DNA of 64,000 bases, taken from positions 62,001 to 126,000 of the forward strand of contig NZ_RZRU01000019.1 of NCBI RefSeq assembly GCF_003997495.1, given 5' to 3'. Source of the DNA: Mesorhizobium sp. M7A.F.Ca.US.008.03.1.1. Its GTDB lineage: Bacteria; Pseudomonadota; Alphaproteobacteria; Rhizobiales; Rhizobiaceae. The translations under genes were made by a program, and so were the position numbers. The notes beneath the pieces are model-generated. The model saw only the letters and a list, made by a program, of their open reading frames with translations. It made no database searches and was not told where the DNA came from. Shown here piece after piece: positions 34,784 through 43,555 of this stretch (its first letter is position 1; each line of letters begins with the position of its first letter).

Positions 34784-35731
34784 ATGAGCTTGCAACTGAC
34801 AGGTATCCACCATCTGACCGCCATCACCGCCAATGCGCCGGGCAATCTTCATTTCTACACCAAGGTGCTGGGTCTGCGGCTGGTCAAGAAGACCGTAAAC
34901 CAGGACGACACCTCGGCCTACCACCTCTTTTATGCCGACGGCGAAGCGACACCGGGCACCGACCTTACCTTCTTCGACTGGCCGGTCGGCCGCGAGCGGC
35001 GCGGCACCCACAGCATCGTGCGGACCAGCCTCAGGGTCGGCAGCCGGGAGAGCCTTGCCTGGTGGAAGCAACACTTGACCGACGAAGGCCTGGCAACAGG
35101 AGAGATCGCCGATATCGGCGGTTATGCGTCGTTGGACTTCGAAGATCCCGAGGGCCAGCGTCTGCGCCTGGTCAGCGATGGCGGCAAGGTCGGCAGCCAT
35201 CCCTGGGCGCAAAGCCCGGTACCGGTCGAGCACCAGATTCGCGGGCTCGGGCCGATCGTCATCAGCGTTCCCGACATCACCAACACCGAGGCGGTGGTGA
35301 CCAAGGTGATGAACATGCGCAAGGCACGCGACTATGTCTCGCCGGAGGGGCAGGTTCACGTCTTCGAAATGGGAGAGGGCGGGCCGGCGGCGGAGTTGCA
35401 TGTCCTGGTGCAACCGGGACTGGCGCCGGCGAGGCAAGGCGCGGGTGCGGTTCACCATGTCGCCTTCAGGGCGCCGGACCAGGAGACGCTGCATCAATGG
35501 ACGGCGCGGCTGGCGGAGTTCCGGTTGCCGTCGAGCGGCGAGGTCGAGCGCTATTATTTCCGCTCGCTCTACTTCCGCGAGCCGAACGGCATCCTGTTCG
35601 AGATCGCAACCGACGGGCCGGGGTTCACCGCCGACGAGCCGATGGAAACGCTGGGGGAAAGCCTGGCCCTGCCGCCATTCCTCGAGCCGAAGCGGGCCTC
35701 GATCGAGGCTGGCCTCAAGCCGCTGAAGTAG
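34784..35731 (+). CDS. VOC-family ring-cleaving dioxygenase (MhqO/PcpA-like)
   Basis: The 315-residue protein contains two pairs of vicinal-oxygen-chelate modules: LTGIHHLTAITANAPGNLHFYTKVLGLRLVKKTVNQDD at the start and AVHHVAFRAPDQETLHQW in the second half, with a metal-ligand candidate in LYFREPNGILFEIATD. The long form and the KKTVNQDD stretch are typical of MhqA/MhqO hydroquinone dioxygenase-like proteins, which help with quinone stress. A GGGAGACGACG site precedes the ATG. It is transcribed away from the operator-controlled leftward group. Confidence 0.87.
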   Translation: MSLQLTGIHHLTAITANAPGNLHFYTKVLGLRLVKKTVNQDDTSAYHLFYADGEATPGTDLTFFDWPVGRERRGTHSIVRTSLRVGSRESLAWWKQHLTDEGLATGEIADIGGYASLDFEDPEGQRLRLVSDGGKVGSHPWAQSPVPVEHQIRGLGPIVISVPDITNTEAVVTKVMNMRKARDYVSPEGQVHVFEMGEGGPAAELHVLVQPGLAPARQGAGAVHHVAFRAPDQETLHQWTARLAEFRLPSSGEVERYYFRSLYFREPNGILFEIATDGPGFTADEPMETLGESLALPPFLEPKRASIEAGLKPLK

Positions 35732-35847
35732 ATCGTTTCCCAGTCGCAGGCGGGCGCCGCGTTCCGACCTAGGATCGCGGCGTCGTTCTTTCTCAGGCAA
35801 TGAGCGACGTGCTTTGACAGCCGGGCGCGTTGCTGGTCAAAGGCGGC

Positions 35848-36009
35848 ATGACGAAATTCCTCGCCCTTGTCATCGTCGGTTTCATGGTCATTCAACTGAT
35901 CAAGCCGCTTGGCTGGCCAGGCCTCAAGCGACGCGGTGATTTCTGGAAGCTGGCACTGCTCGCCATGGCCGCGATTTCACTGGCGGCCGTGCTCGGGCAT
36001 TTGACGTAG
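35848..36009 (+). CDS. Small two-helix membrane protein
   Basis: The 53-residue product begins MTKFLALVIVGFMVIQLIKP, continues LGWPGLKRRGDFWKLA and ends in a second hydrophobic helix closing with AAVLGHLT. The basic turn between the helices should face the cytoplasm. AAAGGCGGC precedes the ATG. Similar tiny membrane proteins with GWPGLKRRxDFWKLA are common in Hyphomicrobiales with no assigned role, as far as I recall. Confidence 0.65.
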   Translation: MTKFLALVIVGFMVIQLIKPLGWPGLKRRGDFWKLALLAMAAISLAAVLGHLT

Positions 36010-36040
36010 AATCTGGCAGAACGGCACCTGCCCTTGGTGC

Positions 36041-36754
36041 TCAATTGCCCAGCACCGGGCCAACCAGATGCTCGGCCCAGGCCCGGTAGCCTGCTTCCGA
36101 TGCGTGAAAGCCGTCCGAGGCAAAGCCGGCTTCCGGATTGGTGATCGGCAGGCGCGGCGCCGGCACCGCGCCGCGCTCCAGGCAAAGGCGTTCGCCCATC
36201 CGGTTCATGTCGGTGGCGCGGATCTCAAGGATTTTTCCGAGCAGCGGCGGCATGGCGGGCGCCCGCGTGAATTCCAGCACCGGCGACCACACCACGCGCG
36301 CTTCCGGCCATTTGGCGCGCAGGCCGTAGAGCAGGCCACCAAACTCCTTCTTGAAGCGCGGCACGGAGTGAAAATTCTTGGTGTCGTTGGTGCCGATGGC
36401 CAGCACGATATGCGTCCACGGATCGGCCGACAGATTGGGCAGGACATGGTCGCGTATCTGGCCCGACGTTGCCGAATTGAAGCCGGCCGCCCGCCAGCGC
36501 ACGGCGCGGCCGGTATTTTGTGAAATCAGCACAGCGAGCTGCGCGGCGAGCCCATCTTCCGAATTGCCGATGCCGACCGAAGCGGCGGAAGAATCGCCCA
36601 GCACCAGAAGCGAGATATCAGGCGTCTTGCCTGATATCTCGTGCATGACCGGTCCTTGCGCCGGCAGCATGCGCGTGGTGCGGCGTCGCACGCCGAGGCC
36701 TTGCCAGATATAGACCGGGAAGGCGAGCCAGGTGAGCAGGGCCGGGAAGCGCAT
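36041..36754 (-). CDS. SGNH/GDSL hydrolase
   Basis: A 237-residue esterase-fold protein. A hydrophobic N-terminus (MRFPALLTWLAFPVYIWQ) suggests a membrane anchor. The SGNH blocks are clear: LLVLGDSSAASVG with the serine, AAGFNSATSG, AIGTNDTKNF with the asparagine, and SDGFHASEAGY with the Asp-His pair. Such enzymes hydrolyse esters, acetyl groups or thioesters, often at the cell envelope. It converges with the small membrane protein gene. Confidence 0.85.
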   Translation of the reverse strand: MRFPALLTWLAFPVYIWQGLGVRRRTTRMLPAQGPVMHEISGKTPDISLLVLGDSSAASVGIGNSEDGLAAQLAVLISQNTGRAVRWRAAGFNSATSGQIRDHVLPNLSADPWTHIVLAIGTNDTKNFHSVPRFKKEFGGLLYGLRAKWPEARVVWSPVLEFTRAPAMPPLLGKILEIRATDMNRMGERLCLERGAVPAPRLPITNPEAGFASDGFHASEAGYRAWAEHLVGPVLGN

Positions 36755-36816
36755 GGGAACACCGTTAAACGATCAGCTGCAGCCTTAGCCCATGTTTTGG
36801 CCGACGGGAACGATCT

Positions 36817-37557
36817 TCAATCGCAGCAACTCGCCTGCCTCGCTTGCTTGTCCTGATATTCATCGTGCAGCCGCACCCAATCCATCAGTCCGTGATAGGG
36901 GCCGTTCTCGTTGCGGCCCTTCGGGGTCATGTCGAGATAGTCGTAGGCGCCGATCTGCGCCTCGCCGCCGCGGGCGCGCGACATGAAGGTGAGGAAGATG
37001 TCGCTGTTCTCGTCCCGGTAGAAAACGCTGGTGCCGGGAAGCTCCTTCGATGTCCGTGGACGGGTCTCGAAATTGTAGGTGGTGTCACCGGCGGCGATCT
37101 GCTTGCCGGTGAAGGAGACCTGCATGTCGAAGTTGAAATCCGAGGCATAGGACGACACCCAGTCGAACTTCCAGCCCATGCGCTGCTTGTAAGGCAGAAG
37201 TTCCGCCAGTGGAGCGCGCGAAACGACGACCAGCGACACGTCGTGATGCCGCAGATGTTGATTGGCGCCGTCGATATGGTCGGCAAGGAACGAGCAGCCC
37301 TCGCAATGATGGGTGCAGCCCGGCCCGAACATGAAGTGATAGACGATCAGCTGGCTGTTACCGGCAAACAGGTCGGCCAGTCTCTTCGGCCCTTGCCCGG
37401 TCTCGAAGACATAGTCCTTCCGGATCTTCAGCCAGGGCAGTTCACGTCGCTCAGCCGCGATCCGCTCGCGAAGCCGCGTCAGTTCCTTCTCGCGGGCCAG
37501 ATGCGTCTTGTGCGCCTGGAACCAGTCTTCGCGCGAAACGACCTTGTTGCGATGCAT
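36817..37557 (-). CDS. DUF899 thioredoxin-like family protein
   Basis: At 246 residues this matches DUF899: MHRNKVVSREDWFQAHKTHL, the REKELTRLRERIAAERRELPW helix, LADLFAGNSQLIVYHFMFGPGC, CEGCSFLADHIDGANQHL, RMGWKFDWVSS and DIFLTFMSRARGGE. The fold is thioredoxin-like with Cys residues in GPGCTHHCEGCS, but the family is uncharacterised and often sits near glyoxalase and WYL-regulated genes. AGGGAGAGGTTC precedes the ATG. The C-terminal CC is unusual. Confidence 0.85.
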   Translation of the reverse strand: MHRNKVVSREDWFQAHKTHLAREKELTRLRERIAAERRELPWLKIRKDYVFETGQGPKRLADLFAGNSQLIVYHFMFGPGCTHHCEGCSFLADHIDGANQHLRHHDVSLVVVSRAPLAELLPYKQRMGWKFDWVSSYASDFNFDMQVSFTGKQIAAGDTTYNFETRPRTSKELPGTSVFYRDENSDIFLTFMSRARGGEAQIGAYDYLDMTPKGRNENGPYHGLMDWVRLHDEYQDKQARQASCCD

Positions 37558-37670
37558 GAACCTCTCCCTGAAGTGTCATTCCAAGGACGTTCGGGATGAG
37601 CACAACCCGACATCGCCCGAGAGGAAATAAGGACGGAGAGGCTCCGCCCCAAGCCCGGCAAGTCACAAAC

Positions 37671-37701
37671 AAAAAAAACCCGGGCGCATCGGCCCGGGTT
37701 C
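37671..37701 (-). terminator. Rho-independent terminator of fba
   Basis: On the minus strand GAACCCGGGCC, GATGC, GCCCGGGTT and a T-run, 23 bases after the aldolase stop. Confidence 0.92.
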
Positions 37702-37723
37702 GAAGGAGGAAGAAAGAACGTGA

Positions 37724-38749
37724 TCAGGCGGCCTGTTCCAGGCTCGCCTTCCATTTTCCGAGCGCTGCCAGATGGTTCATGTGGGCGCGATGGGTGAAGG
37801 CGGCCTGGCCGGCGGCGACGTTCGAGGCCTTGCCGCTCCAGGCTTTCTGCGGCGCCGCCTGCAGCGCGCGGCCGTAGGAGAAGGTCAGCTTCCACGGGTG
37901 CGGGCCGATGGCGTTGATGGCGTTGAGGTTGGCGGTCGCCTCTTCGTCCTCCTGGCCGCCGGACAGGAAGGCGATACCCGGCACCGCTGCCGGCACTGTC
38001 TCGCGGAACAGCTTTATAGTCTTTTCCGCGACTTCTTCAGGGCGGCTCACCTTGCCCGATTTCCTGCCGGCCAGCACCATGTTCGGTTTCAGGATGGTGC
38101 CTTCCAGCACGACGCGCGCCGCGTAGAGTTCGCTATAGAGCTTGAGCAAAATCACCTTGCTGATCTCGTAGCATGTGTCGATGTCGTGGGCGCCATCCAT
38201 CAGGACTTCCGGTTCGACGATCGGCACGATGCCGGCTTCCTGGCAAAGGGCGGCATAGCGAGCGAGCGCATGGGCGTTGGAGCCGATCGAGGTCGCAGAA
38301 GGCACGCCTTTGGCGATATCGATGTCGATCACCGCGCGCCATTTGGCGAAGCGGGCGCCGAGCTTGTAATAGTCGGCAAGGCGCTCGCGCAGGCCATCGA
38401 GCCCCTCGGTGATAGTGTCGCCGGGAAAACCGGCCAGCGGCTTGGCGCCGGCGTCGACTTTGATACCGGGGATGGCGCCGGCCGCCTTGATGATGTCGAC
38501 CAGCGGCGTGCCGTCGGCGGCCTTCTGGCGGATCGTCTCGTCATAGAGGATGACGCCGGAGATGTAGCGGGTCATCGCCTCCCTGGTGCGGAACATCATC
38601 TCGCGGTAGTCGCGGCGGCTGTCGGCGGTCGATTCGACGCCGATGACGTCGAAGCGCTTCTTGATGGTGCCGGAACTTTCGTCGGCGGCCAGCAGGCCCT
38701 TGCCATCGGCGACGATCGCAGCGGCAATGTCTTCGAGACGTTCGCTCAT
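37724..38749 (-). CDS. Class I fructose-bisphosphate aldolase
   Basis: This 341-residue enzyme is of the eukaryote-like class I type. KGLLAADESSGTIKKRF near the N-terminus, GVILYDET, KVDAGAKPL, ARFAKWRAVI, IVEPEVLMDG and LEGTILKPNMV with the Schiff-base lysine are all present, as are FLSGGQ and FSYGRALQ. It splits fructose 1,6-bisphosphate into two triose phosphates and needs no metal. It is the last gene of a leftward block after tkt, gap and pgk, so it is placed for Entner-Doudoroff/gluconeogenic carbon flow. The terminator follows at once. Confidence 0.96.
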   Translation of the reverse strand: MSERLEDIAAAIVADGKGLLAADESSGTIKKRFDVIGVESTADSRRDYREMMFRTREAMTRYISGVILYDETIRQKAADGTPLVDIIKAAGAIPGIKVDAGAKPLAGFPGDTITEGLDGLRERLADYYKLGARFAKWRAVIDIDIAKGVPSATSIGSNAHALARYAALCQEAGIVPIVEPEVLMDGAHDIDTCYEISKVILLKLYSELYAARVVLEGTILKPNMVLAGRKSGKVSRPEEVAEKTIKLFRETVPAAVPGIAFLSGGQEDEEATANLNAINAIGPHPWKLTFSYGRALQAAPQKAWSGKASNVAAGQAAFTHRAHMNHLAALGKWKASLEQAA

Positions 38750-38883
38750 TGTTGCTTCTCCTGAAACGGTTGTTCCGCGCTTAACGGAAGTCTACCGCCA
38801 AAGGAATGGCATCGGAAAGCTCGAATCGATTTGAAAGCCTCGGGCGCCTTGTTCGCTCTCCGAGTGTTGATCGCCTCGGAGCC

Positions 38884-40080
38884 TCAGCGCTTCAACACAT
38901 CGACGCCGGGCAGCGGCTTGCCTTCCATCCATTCCAGGAAAGCGCCGCCGGCGGTCGAGACATAGGTGAAGTCGTCGGCGACGCCGGCATGGTTGAGCGC
39001 CGCCACCGTATCGCCGCCGCCGGCAACCGAGACCAGCTTGCCTTCCTTGGTGCGCGCCGCCGCATGCTTGGCCGCCGCCACCGTCGCATGGTCGAAGGGC
39101 GCGATCTCGAAGGCGCCGAGCGGGCCGTTCCAGACCAGTGTCGCGGCACGGTCGATCCATTCGCCGATGGTCGTCACGGTTTTGGCACCGACATCGAGGA
39201 TCATGCCGTCGGCCGGCACATCGGAGATGGCGACGGTCTCGCAGGTTGCGCCCGCCTTGAACTCCGTGGCGACGACGCCGTCGACCGGCAGGATGATGGC
39301 GCAGCCGGCCTCGGCCGCTTCGATCATGATCTGCTTGGCGGTCGCGGCGAGATCATGCTCGCACAGCGATTTGCCGACATTGGTGCCACGCGCGGCAAGA
39401 AAGGTGTTGGCCATCCCGCCACCGATGACGAGGGCATCGACCTTCTTCACCAGGTTCATCAACAGGTCGATCTTGGTCGAGACCTTGGCGCCACCGACGA
39501 TGGCCACGACCGGACGGACCGGTTTTCCCAGGCCCTTCTCGAGTGCCTCAAGCTCAGCCTGCATGGTGCGGCCAGCAAAGGCTGGCAACAGATGCGCCAG
39601 GCCTTCCGTCGAAGAATGCGCGCGGTGCGCGGCCGAGAAGGCGTCGTTGACGAAGATATCGCCATTGGCGGCGAGTTTTTCCGTGAAGGCCGGATCATTC
39701 TTCTCCTCGGCCTTGTAAAAGCGGGTGTTTTCGAGCAGCAGCACGTCGCCCTTGTCCATGGCGGCGACAGCGCTTCCGGCCGTGTCGCCGACGCAATCCG
39801 AGGCGAAACCGACGGGGCGGCCGAGCACGTCGGCTGTCGCCCTGGCGATGGGTTCCAGCGAGAATTCGGGCGAGGGGCCATCCTTGGGCCGTCCGAAATG
39901 GGCGAGCAGGATGACCTTGGCACCCTTACCGGACAGTTCGGCGATGGTCGGCGCGATGCGTTCGATGCGGGTAGTGTCGGTGACTTTGCCCTCAGTGACA
40001 GGCACGTTGAGGTCGACGCGCACCAGCACACGCTTGCCGCTGATGTTGCCGATATCGTCGAGTGTCTTGAAGGCGGCCAT
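38884..40080 (-). CDS. pgk: Phosphoglycerate kinase
   Basis: A 398-residue product with [81 protein letters not shown] and the C-terminal nucleotide site [13 protein letters not shown]. It exchanges phosphate between 1,3-bisphosphoglycerate and ATP. It lies 134 bases upstream of the aldolase in the same direction. The ATG begins [10 protein letters not shown], normal for rhizobial Pgk. Confidence 0.97.
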   Translation of the reverse strand: MAAFKTLDDIGNISGKRVLVRVDLNVPVTEGKVTDTTRIERIAPTIAELSGKGAKVILLAHFGRPKDGPSPEFSLEPIARATADVLGRPVGFASDCVGDTAGSAVAAMDKGDVLLLENTRFYKAEEKNDPAFTEKLAANGDIFVNDAFSAAHRAHSSTEGLAHLLPAFAGRTMQAELEALEKGLGKPVRPVVAIVGGAKVSTKIDLLMNLVKKVDALVIGGGMANTFLAARGTNVGKSLCEHDLAATAKQIMIEAAEAGCAIILPVDGVVATEFKAGATCETVAISDVPADGMILDVGAKTVTTIGEWIDRAATLVWNGPLGAFEIAPFDHATVAAAKHAAARTKEGKLVSVAGGGDTVAALNHAGVADDFTYVSTAGGAFLEWMEGKPLPGVDVLKR

Positions 40081-40224
40081 GCGGGTTCCTTTCGCGAAAA
40101 ACCGGGGGACCATACCCCGCATCGGTGACGATGCAAGGCTTAGGGCGTGCTCGAACCGAAATTTCGAAGGGGGCACGGTCTTGCGCCGGCGGGCGGATGG
40201 ATGGCAGCGCTCAATGCAGGTCTG

Positions 40225-42114
40225 TTAGCTCTCGGTTGCTGCCTTTTCCGCGGCTGGCTCCGGGGCCGGTTTCCCGTCCGCCCGCGCCTCGGCCTCCTGC
40301 GTCTCGGTCGGCTTGCGCCAGTTGCGGATGAAGGCGGAGACGCGGTCGCCGATTTCGCCGGCGCTGAGGAAGACCGGCACCCGCGCCACCGGCGCGGTCG
40401 GCTCGAACGACAAGCCGAGGCCTATAATCTTGCCCTTGTCGTCGACGTCGCGGACGATCAGTTCTATCGGGCCGAGCAGGACGCGGTCGGCATATTCGGC
40501 GTGGCCGCCGAGCCGCGCCGTGACCAGCGCTCCAACGGTGAGCTTTTGCTCAGCTTCGGTCAGGCCCGGCGTATAGGCCGCTTCCAGTTCGGCGGCGGAG
40601 CGCGCGGGATCGACGGCGAAGGCGCCGAAGAAATCGGCATCCTCGGGATCGACCACGGCACGGCTGGCGAACAGCTTGTCGAGCAGGCGCGGATAGCGGT
40701 CCGGGACGAAAATGTAGACCTGGTCGCCGGCGGCGAGCCGGCCCATGTCCTGGAAGCGCATCGAGCGGCCGTCGCGCAGCACCAGCGAGGGCCGCGCCCA
40801 GCGTGGGATGCGCTCGCCGCGCGCCACCGGGCTGCCGGGTGCGACGCGATAGGCAAGAAGCTCGTGATGGGCGGAGCCCGGCAATTCAAGCTCGACCTTG
40901 TCCAGCGGTCCGAGCCGCGCCGGCACGATCAAACCGAGGCGGCGCGCCAGCGGTCCGACCGTCCAGCCCTGGATGACCAGCGATACCAGAACGATGATGA
41001 AGGCGGTGTTGAAGATGACACGGCCATTTTCCAGGCCGCCGAGCAGCGGGGTGATGGCGAGCAGGATCGACACCGCGCCGCGCAGGCCGACCCAGGAGAC
41101 GAAGGCGACTTCGGGGCGCGGCATGCGGAACGGGATCAGGCAGAGCCAGACGGCGACCGGCCGCGCCACGAACATCAGGAACAGGCCGAGCAGCACCGCC
41201 GGCACCATGATCGCCGGGAACTGCGACGGCGTCGCGAACAGGCCGAGAATGAGGAACATGATGATCTGGGCCAGCCACGACATGCCGTCCTGGAAGCGCT
41301 TGAGGATGGTGACGGCGCGGATGTCGGAATTGCCTGATATGAGGCCGGCGATATAGACCGCCAGGAAGCCCGAGCCGCCAATGGCGCCGGCGGCGGCAAA
41401 CACCATCAGCGACAAGGTCAGCACGAAGATCGGCAGCAGGCCATGGTCGAGATTGAGCCGATCGACGAGGCGCACGATGCCAAGGCCGCCGAGCACGCCG
41501 ACAACCGCGCCGAGGCCCATGTTGAGGAGGAAGCCGAGGAACAGGCTGGTGACCAGGACGTTGGTCTCGGGATTGGCATGCGCGGCGATGATCTCGACCA
41601 GCGTGATGGTCAGGAAGATGGCGATCGGGTCATTGGTGCCGGATTCCACCTCGAGCGTCGAGCGCACGCGTTCGCGCAGATTGATCTCGCCGGCGCGCAG
41701 CAGGAAGAACACGGCGGCCGCATCGGTGGAGGCGACGGCAGCGCCGAGCAGGAAGGATTCCAGCCAGGTGAGGTCGAGCAGATAGTGGGCGGCGGCGCCG
41801 AACAGGCCGGTGGTCAGAATTACGCCGAAGGTCGCCAGCGACAACGCCGGGCCGGCTGCCTGCCGCAAGGCGTTGAGCGGCGTGCCGAAACCGGAATCGA
41901 ACAGGATGACGGCCAACGCCAGTGAGCCGGCAAAATAGGCGATGCGGGCGTTGTCGAACTGGATGCCGAGACCGTCGGTGCCGGTGGCGAGGCCAATGCA
42001 GAGAAACAGGAGCAGAAGAGGGGCGCCGAAGCGGAAGGCGATCAGGCTCGAAAACGCGGCGGCGACGACAAGCGCTGTGCCGACCAGCGTGACGAGATAG
42101 ATCGCATGCTCCAT
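40225..42114 (-). CDS. Potassium/proton antiporter, CvrA/NhaP2 type
   Basis: The 629-residue protein has about twelve hydrophobic segments in the first 390 residues, with CPA1 exchanger features: GTPLNALRQAAGPALSLATFGVILT, GAAVASTDAAAVFFLLRAG with the transport aspartates, EVESGTNDPIAIFLTI and SWVGLRGAVSILLAITPLL. A soluble C-terminal half (about 400-610) has an RCK_C-like part (AYRVAPGSPVARG, LAAGDQVYIFVP) and a CorC-like end. Such antiporters exchange K+ or Na+ for H+ and adjust turgor or pH. It interrupts the pgk/gap run but shares its direction. Confidence 0.9.
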   Translation of the reverse strand: MEHAIYLVTLVGTALVVAAAFSSLIAFRFGAPLLLLFLCIGLATGTDGLGIQFDNARIAYFAGSLALAVILFDSGFGTPLNALRQAAGPALSLATFGVILTTGLFGAAAHYLLDLTWLESFLLGAAVASTDAAAVFFLLRAGEINLRERVRSTLEVESGTNDPIAIFLTITLVEIIAAHANPETNVLVTSLFLGFLLNMGLGAVVGVLGGLGIVRLVDRLNLDHGLLPIFVLTLSLMVFAAAGAIGGSGFLAVYIAGLISGNSDIRAVTILKRFQDGMSWLAQIIMFLILGLFATPSQFPAIMVPAVLLGLFLMFVARPVAVWLCLIPFRMPRPEVAFVSWVGLRGAVSILLAITPLLGGLENGRVIFNTAFIIVLVSLVIQGWTVGPLARRLGLIVPARLGPLDKVELELPGSAHHELLAYRVAPGSPVARGERIPRWARPSLVLRDGRSMRFQDMGRLAAGDQVYIFVPDRYPRLLDKLFASRAVVDPEDADFFGAFAVDPARSAAELEAAYTPGLTEAEQKLTVGALVTARLGGHAEYADRVLLGPIELIVRDVDDKGKIIGLGLSFEPTAPVARVPVFLSAGEIGDRVSAFIRNWRKPTETQEAEARADGKPAPEPAAEKAATES

Positions 42115-42278
42115 CCTGAAATCAGCCCCTCAAATTCGTCTGTCTCCTGCTTTGCGAGAGAGTGGGGCGAAGACGTGACCAGTGCAAGGCGGCAGGGTGG
42201 CTTTTTGGCCTATGCCGCTGATTTTTGGATGTTTTGGCGCCCGGGACACACTTTGGGAAGGCGCAAGCTGCGCTCATG

Positions 42279-42305
42279 AAAAACGCCCGGGCAAAGCCGG
42301 GCGTT
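42279..42305 (-). terminator. Rho-independent terminator of gap
   Basis: On the minus strand AACGCCCGGC, TTTG, CCGGGCGTT and a five-T run, 28 bases after the gap stop. Confidence 0.9.
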
Positions 42306-42332
42306 CCAAGTCTCGAAAAGAGAGCTTTGTGA

Positions 42333-43343
42333 TCAGGCGATGGTCTTGCCGAAGGCGACCGATGTGTCGCCCATGCGGTTGGAGAAACCCCATTCATTGT
42401 CGTACCAGGACAGCACCGATACGAAGTTGCCGTCCATCACCTTGGTCTGGTCGAGCGCCATGATCGAGGAGCGCGGATCGTGGTTGAAGTCGATCGACAC
42501 GTTCGGGTGATGGGTGACGCCGAGAATGCCCTTGAGCTTGCCGTTGGAGGCGGCGATCACCGCTTCGTTGATCTCCTGCACCGTGGTCGACCGCTTGGCG
42601 ATGAATTTGAAATCGACGACCGAGACGTTCGGGGTCGGCACGCGGATCGAGATGCCGTCGAGCTTGCCCTTGAGGTCGGGCAGCACCAGCCCGATCGCCT
42701 TGGCGGCACCGGTCGAGGTCGGGATCTGCGACAGCGCGGCGGCGCGGGCGCGGTAGAGATCCTTGTGCATAGTGTCCAGCGTCGGCTGGTCGCCGGTGTA
42801 GGAGTGGATCGTCGTCATCATGCCTTTTTCGATGCCGACCGTTTCGTGCAGCACGGCTGCCAGCGGCGCCAGGCAGTTGGTGGTGCACGAGGCATTCGAG
42901 ATGACGATATGATCCTTGGTCAACTGGTCGTGGTTGATGCCGTAGACCACGGTGAGGTCGGCGCCTTCGGCAGGGGCCGAAACGATGACGCGCTTGGCGC
43001 CGGCGGTCAGGTGTGCCGCTGCCTTGTCGCGAGCGGTGAAGATGCCGGTGCATTCGAGCGCGATGTCGATGCCGAGTTCCTTCCACGGCAACTGCGTCGG
43101 ATCCTTGATCGCGGTGACCTTGAACGTCTCCTTGCCGACGGTGATCTGGTCGCCGGATACCGAGACTTCATGCGGGAAGCGGCCGTGCACGCTGTCATAG
43201 CGCAAGAGGTGCGCATTGGTCTCGACTGGGCCGAGGTCGTTGACGGCGACGACGTCGATGTCCCTGCGGCCGGATTCATGGATAGCGCGCAGGATGTTGC
43301 GGCCGATGCGGCCAAATCCGTTGATGGCAACTCTGACGGTCAT
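42333..43343 (-). CDS. gap: Glyceraldehyde-3-phosphate dehydrogenase, type I
   Basis: This 336-residue enzyme has VAINGFGRIGRNILRA (NAD-binding), SAPAEGADLTVVYG, the catalytic cysteine in SNASCTTNCLAPL, and SVLSWYDNEWGFSNRM. It oxidises glyceraldehyde 3-phosphate with NAD or NADP and phosphate. The cofactor preference cannot be told reliably. It lies between tkt and the antiporter, all leftward, and has its own terminator. Confidence 0.97.
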   Translation of the reverse strand: MTVRVAINGFGRIGRNILRAIHESGRRDIDVVAVNDLGPVETNAHLLRYDSVHGRFPHEVSVSGDQITVGKETFKVTAIKDPTQLPWKELGIDIALECTGIFTARDKAAAHLTAGAKRVIVSAPAEGADLTVVYGINHDQLTKDHIVISNASCTTNCLAPLAAVLHETVGIEKGMMTTIHSYTGDQPTLDTMHKDLYRARAAALSQIPTSTGAAKAIGLVLPDLKGKLDGISIRVPTPNVSVVDFKFIAKRSTTVQEINEAVIAASNGKLKGILGVTHHPNVSIDFNHDPRSSIMALDQTKVMDGNFVSVLSWYDNEWGFSNRMGDTSVAFGKTIA

Positions 43344-43502
43344 AATTCTCTCCCTGGGAGTTGGAGGGCGGACGAGGGGTCCGCAGTTTCATAGCGGCGG
43401 AAGCAAAAAGAATCCAGCCGCAGTGGCATGGATTTAAATCGATTAAGTTAGGCCAGACCGGCGAAGCCGCATGCGCGGTTCCGCCGGACTGATTTTGGTT
43501 TG

Positions 43503-43549
43503 TGCATGCCGTTGTCCCAAAACCGCGACGCAATTTTGGGCGGCATGCA
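43503..43549. repeat. Palindromic repeat family B, copy 3
   Basis: TGCATGCCGTTGTCCCAAAA and ATTTTGGGCGGCATGCA form the arms of a near-perfect palindrome, only six bases after the tkt stop. It matches the copies near 33.1 kb, though here it is single. Confidence 0.75.
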
Positions 43550-43555
43550 CAGGCC

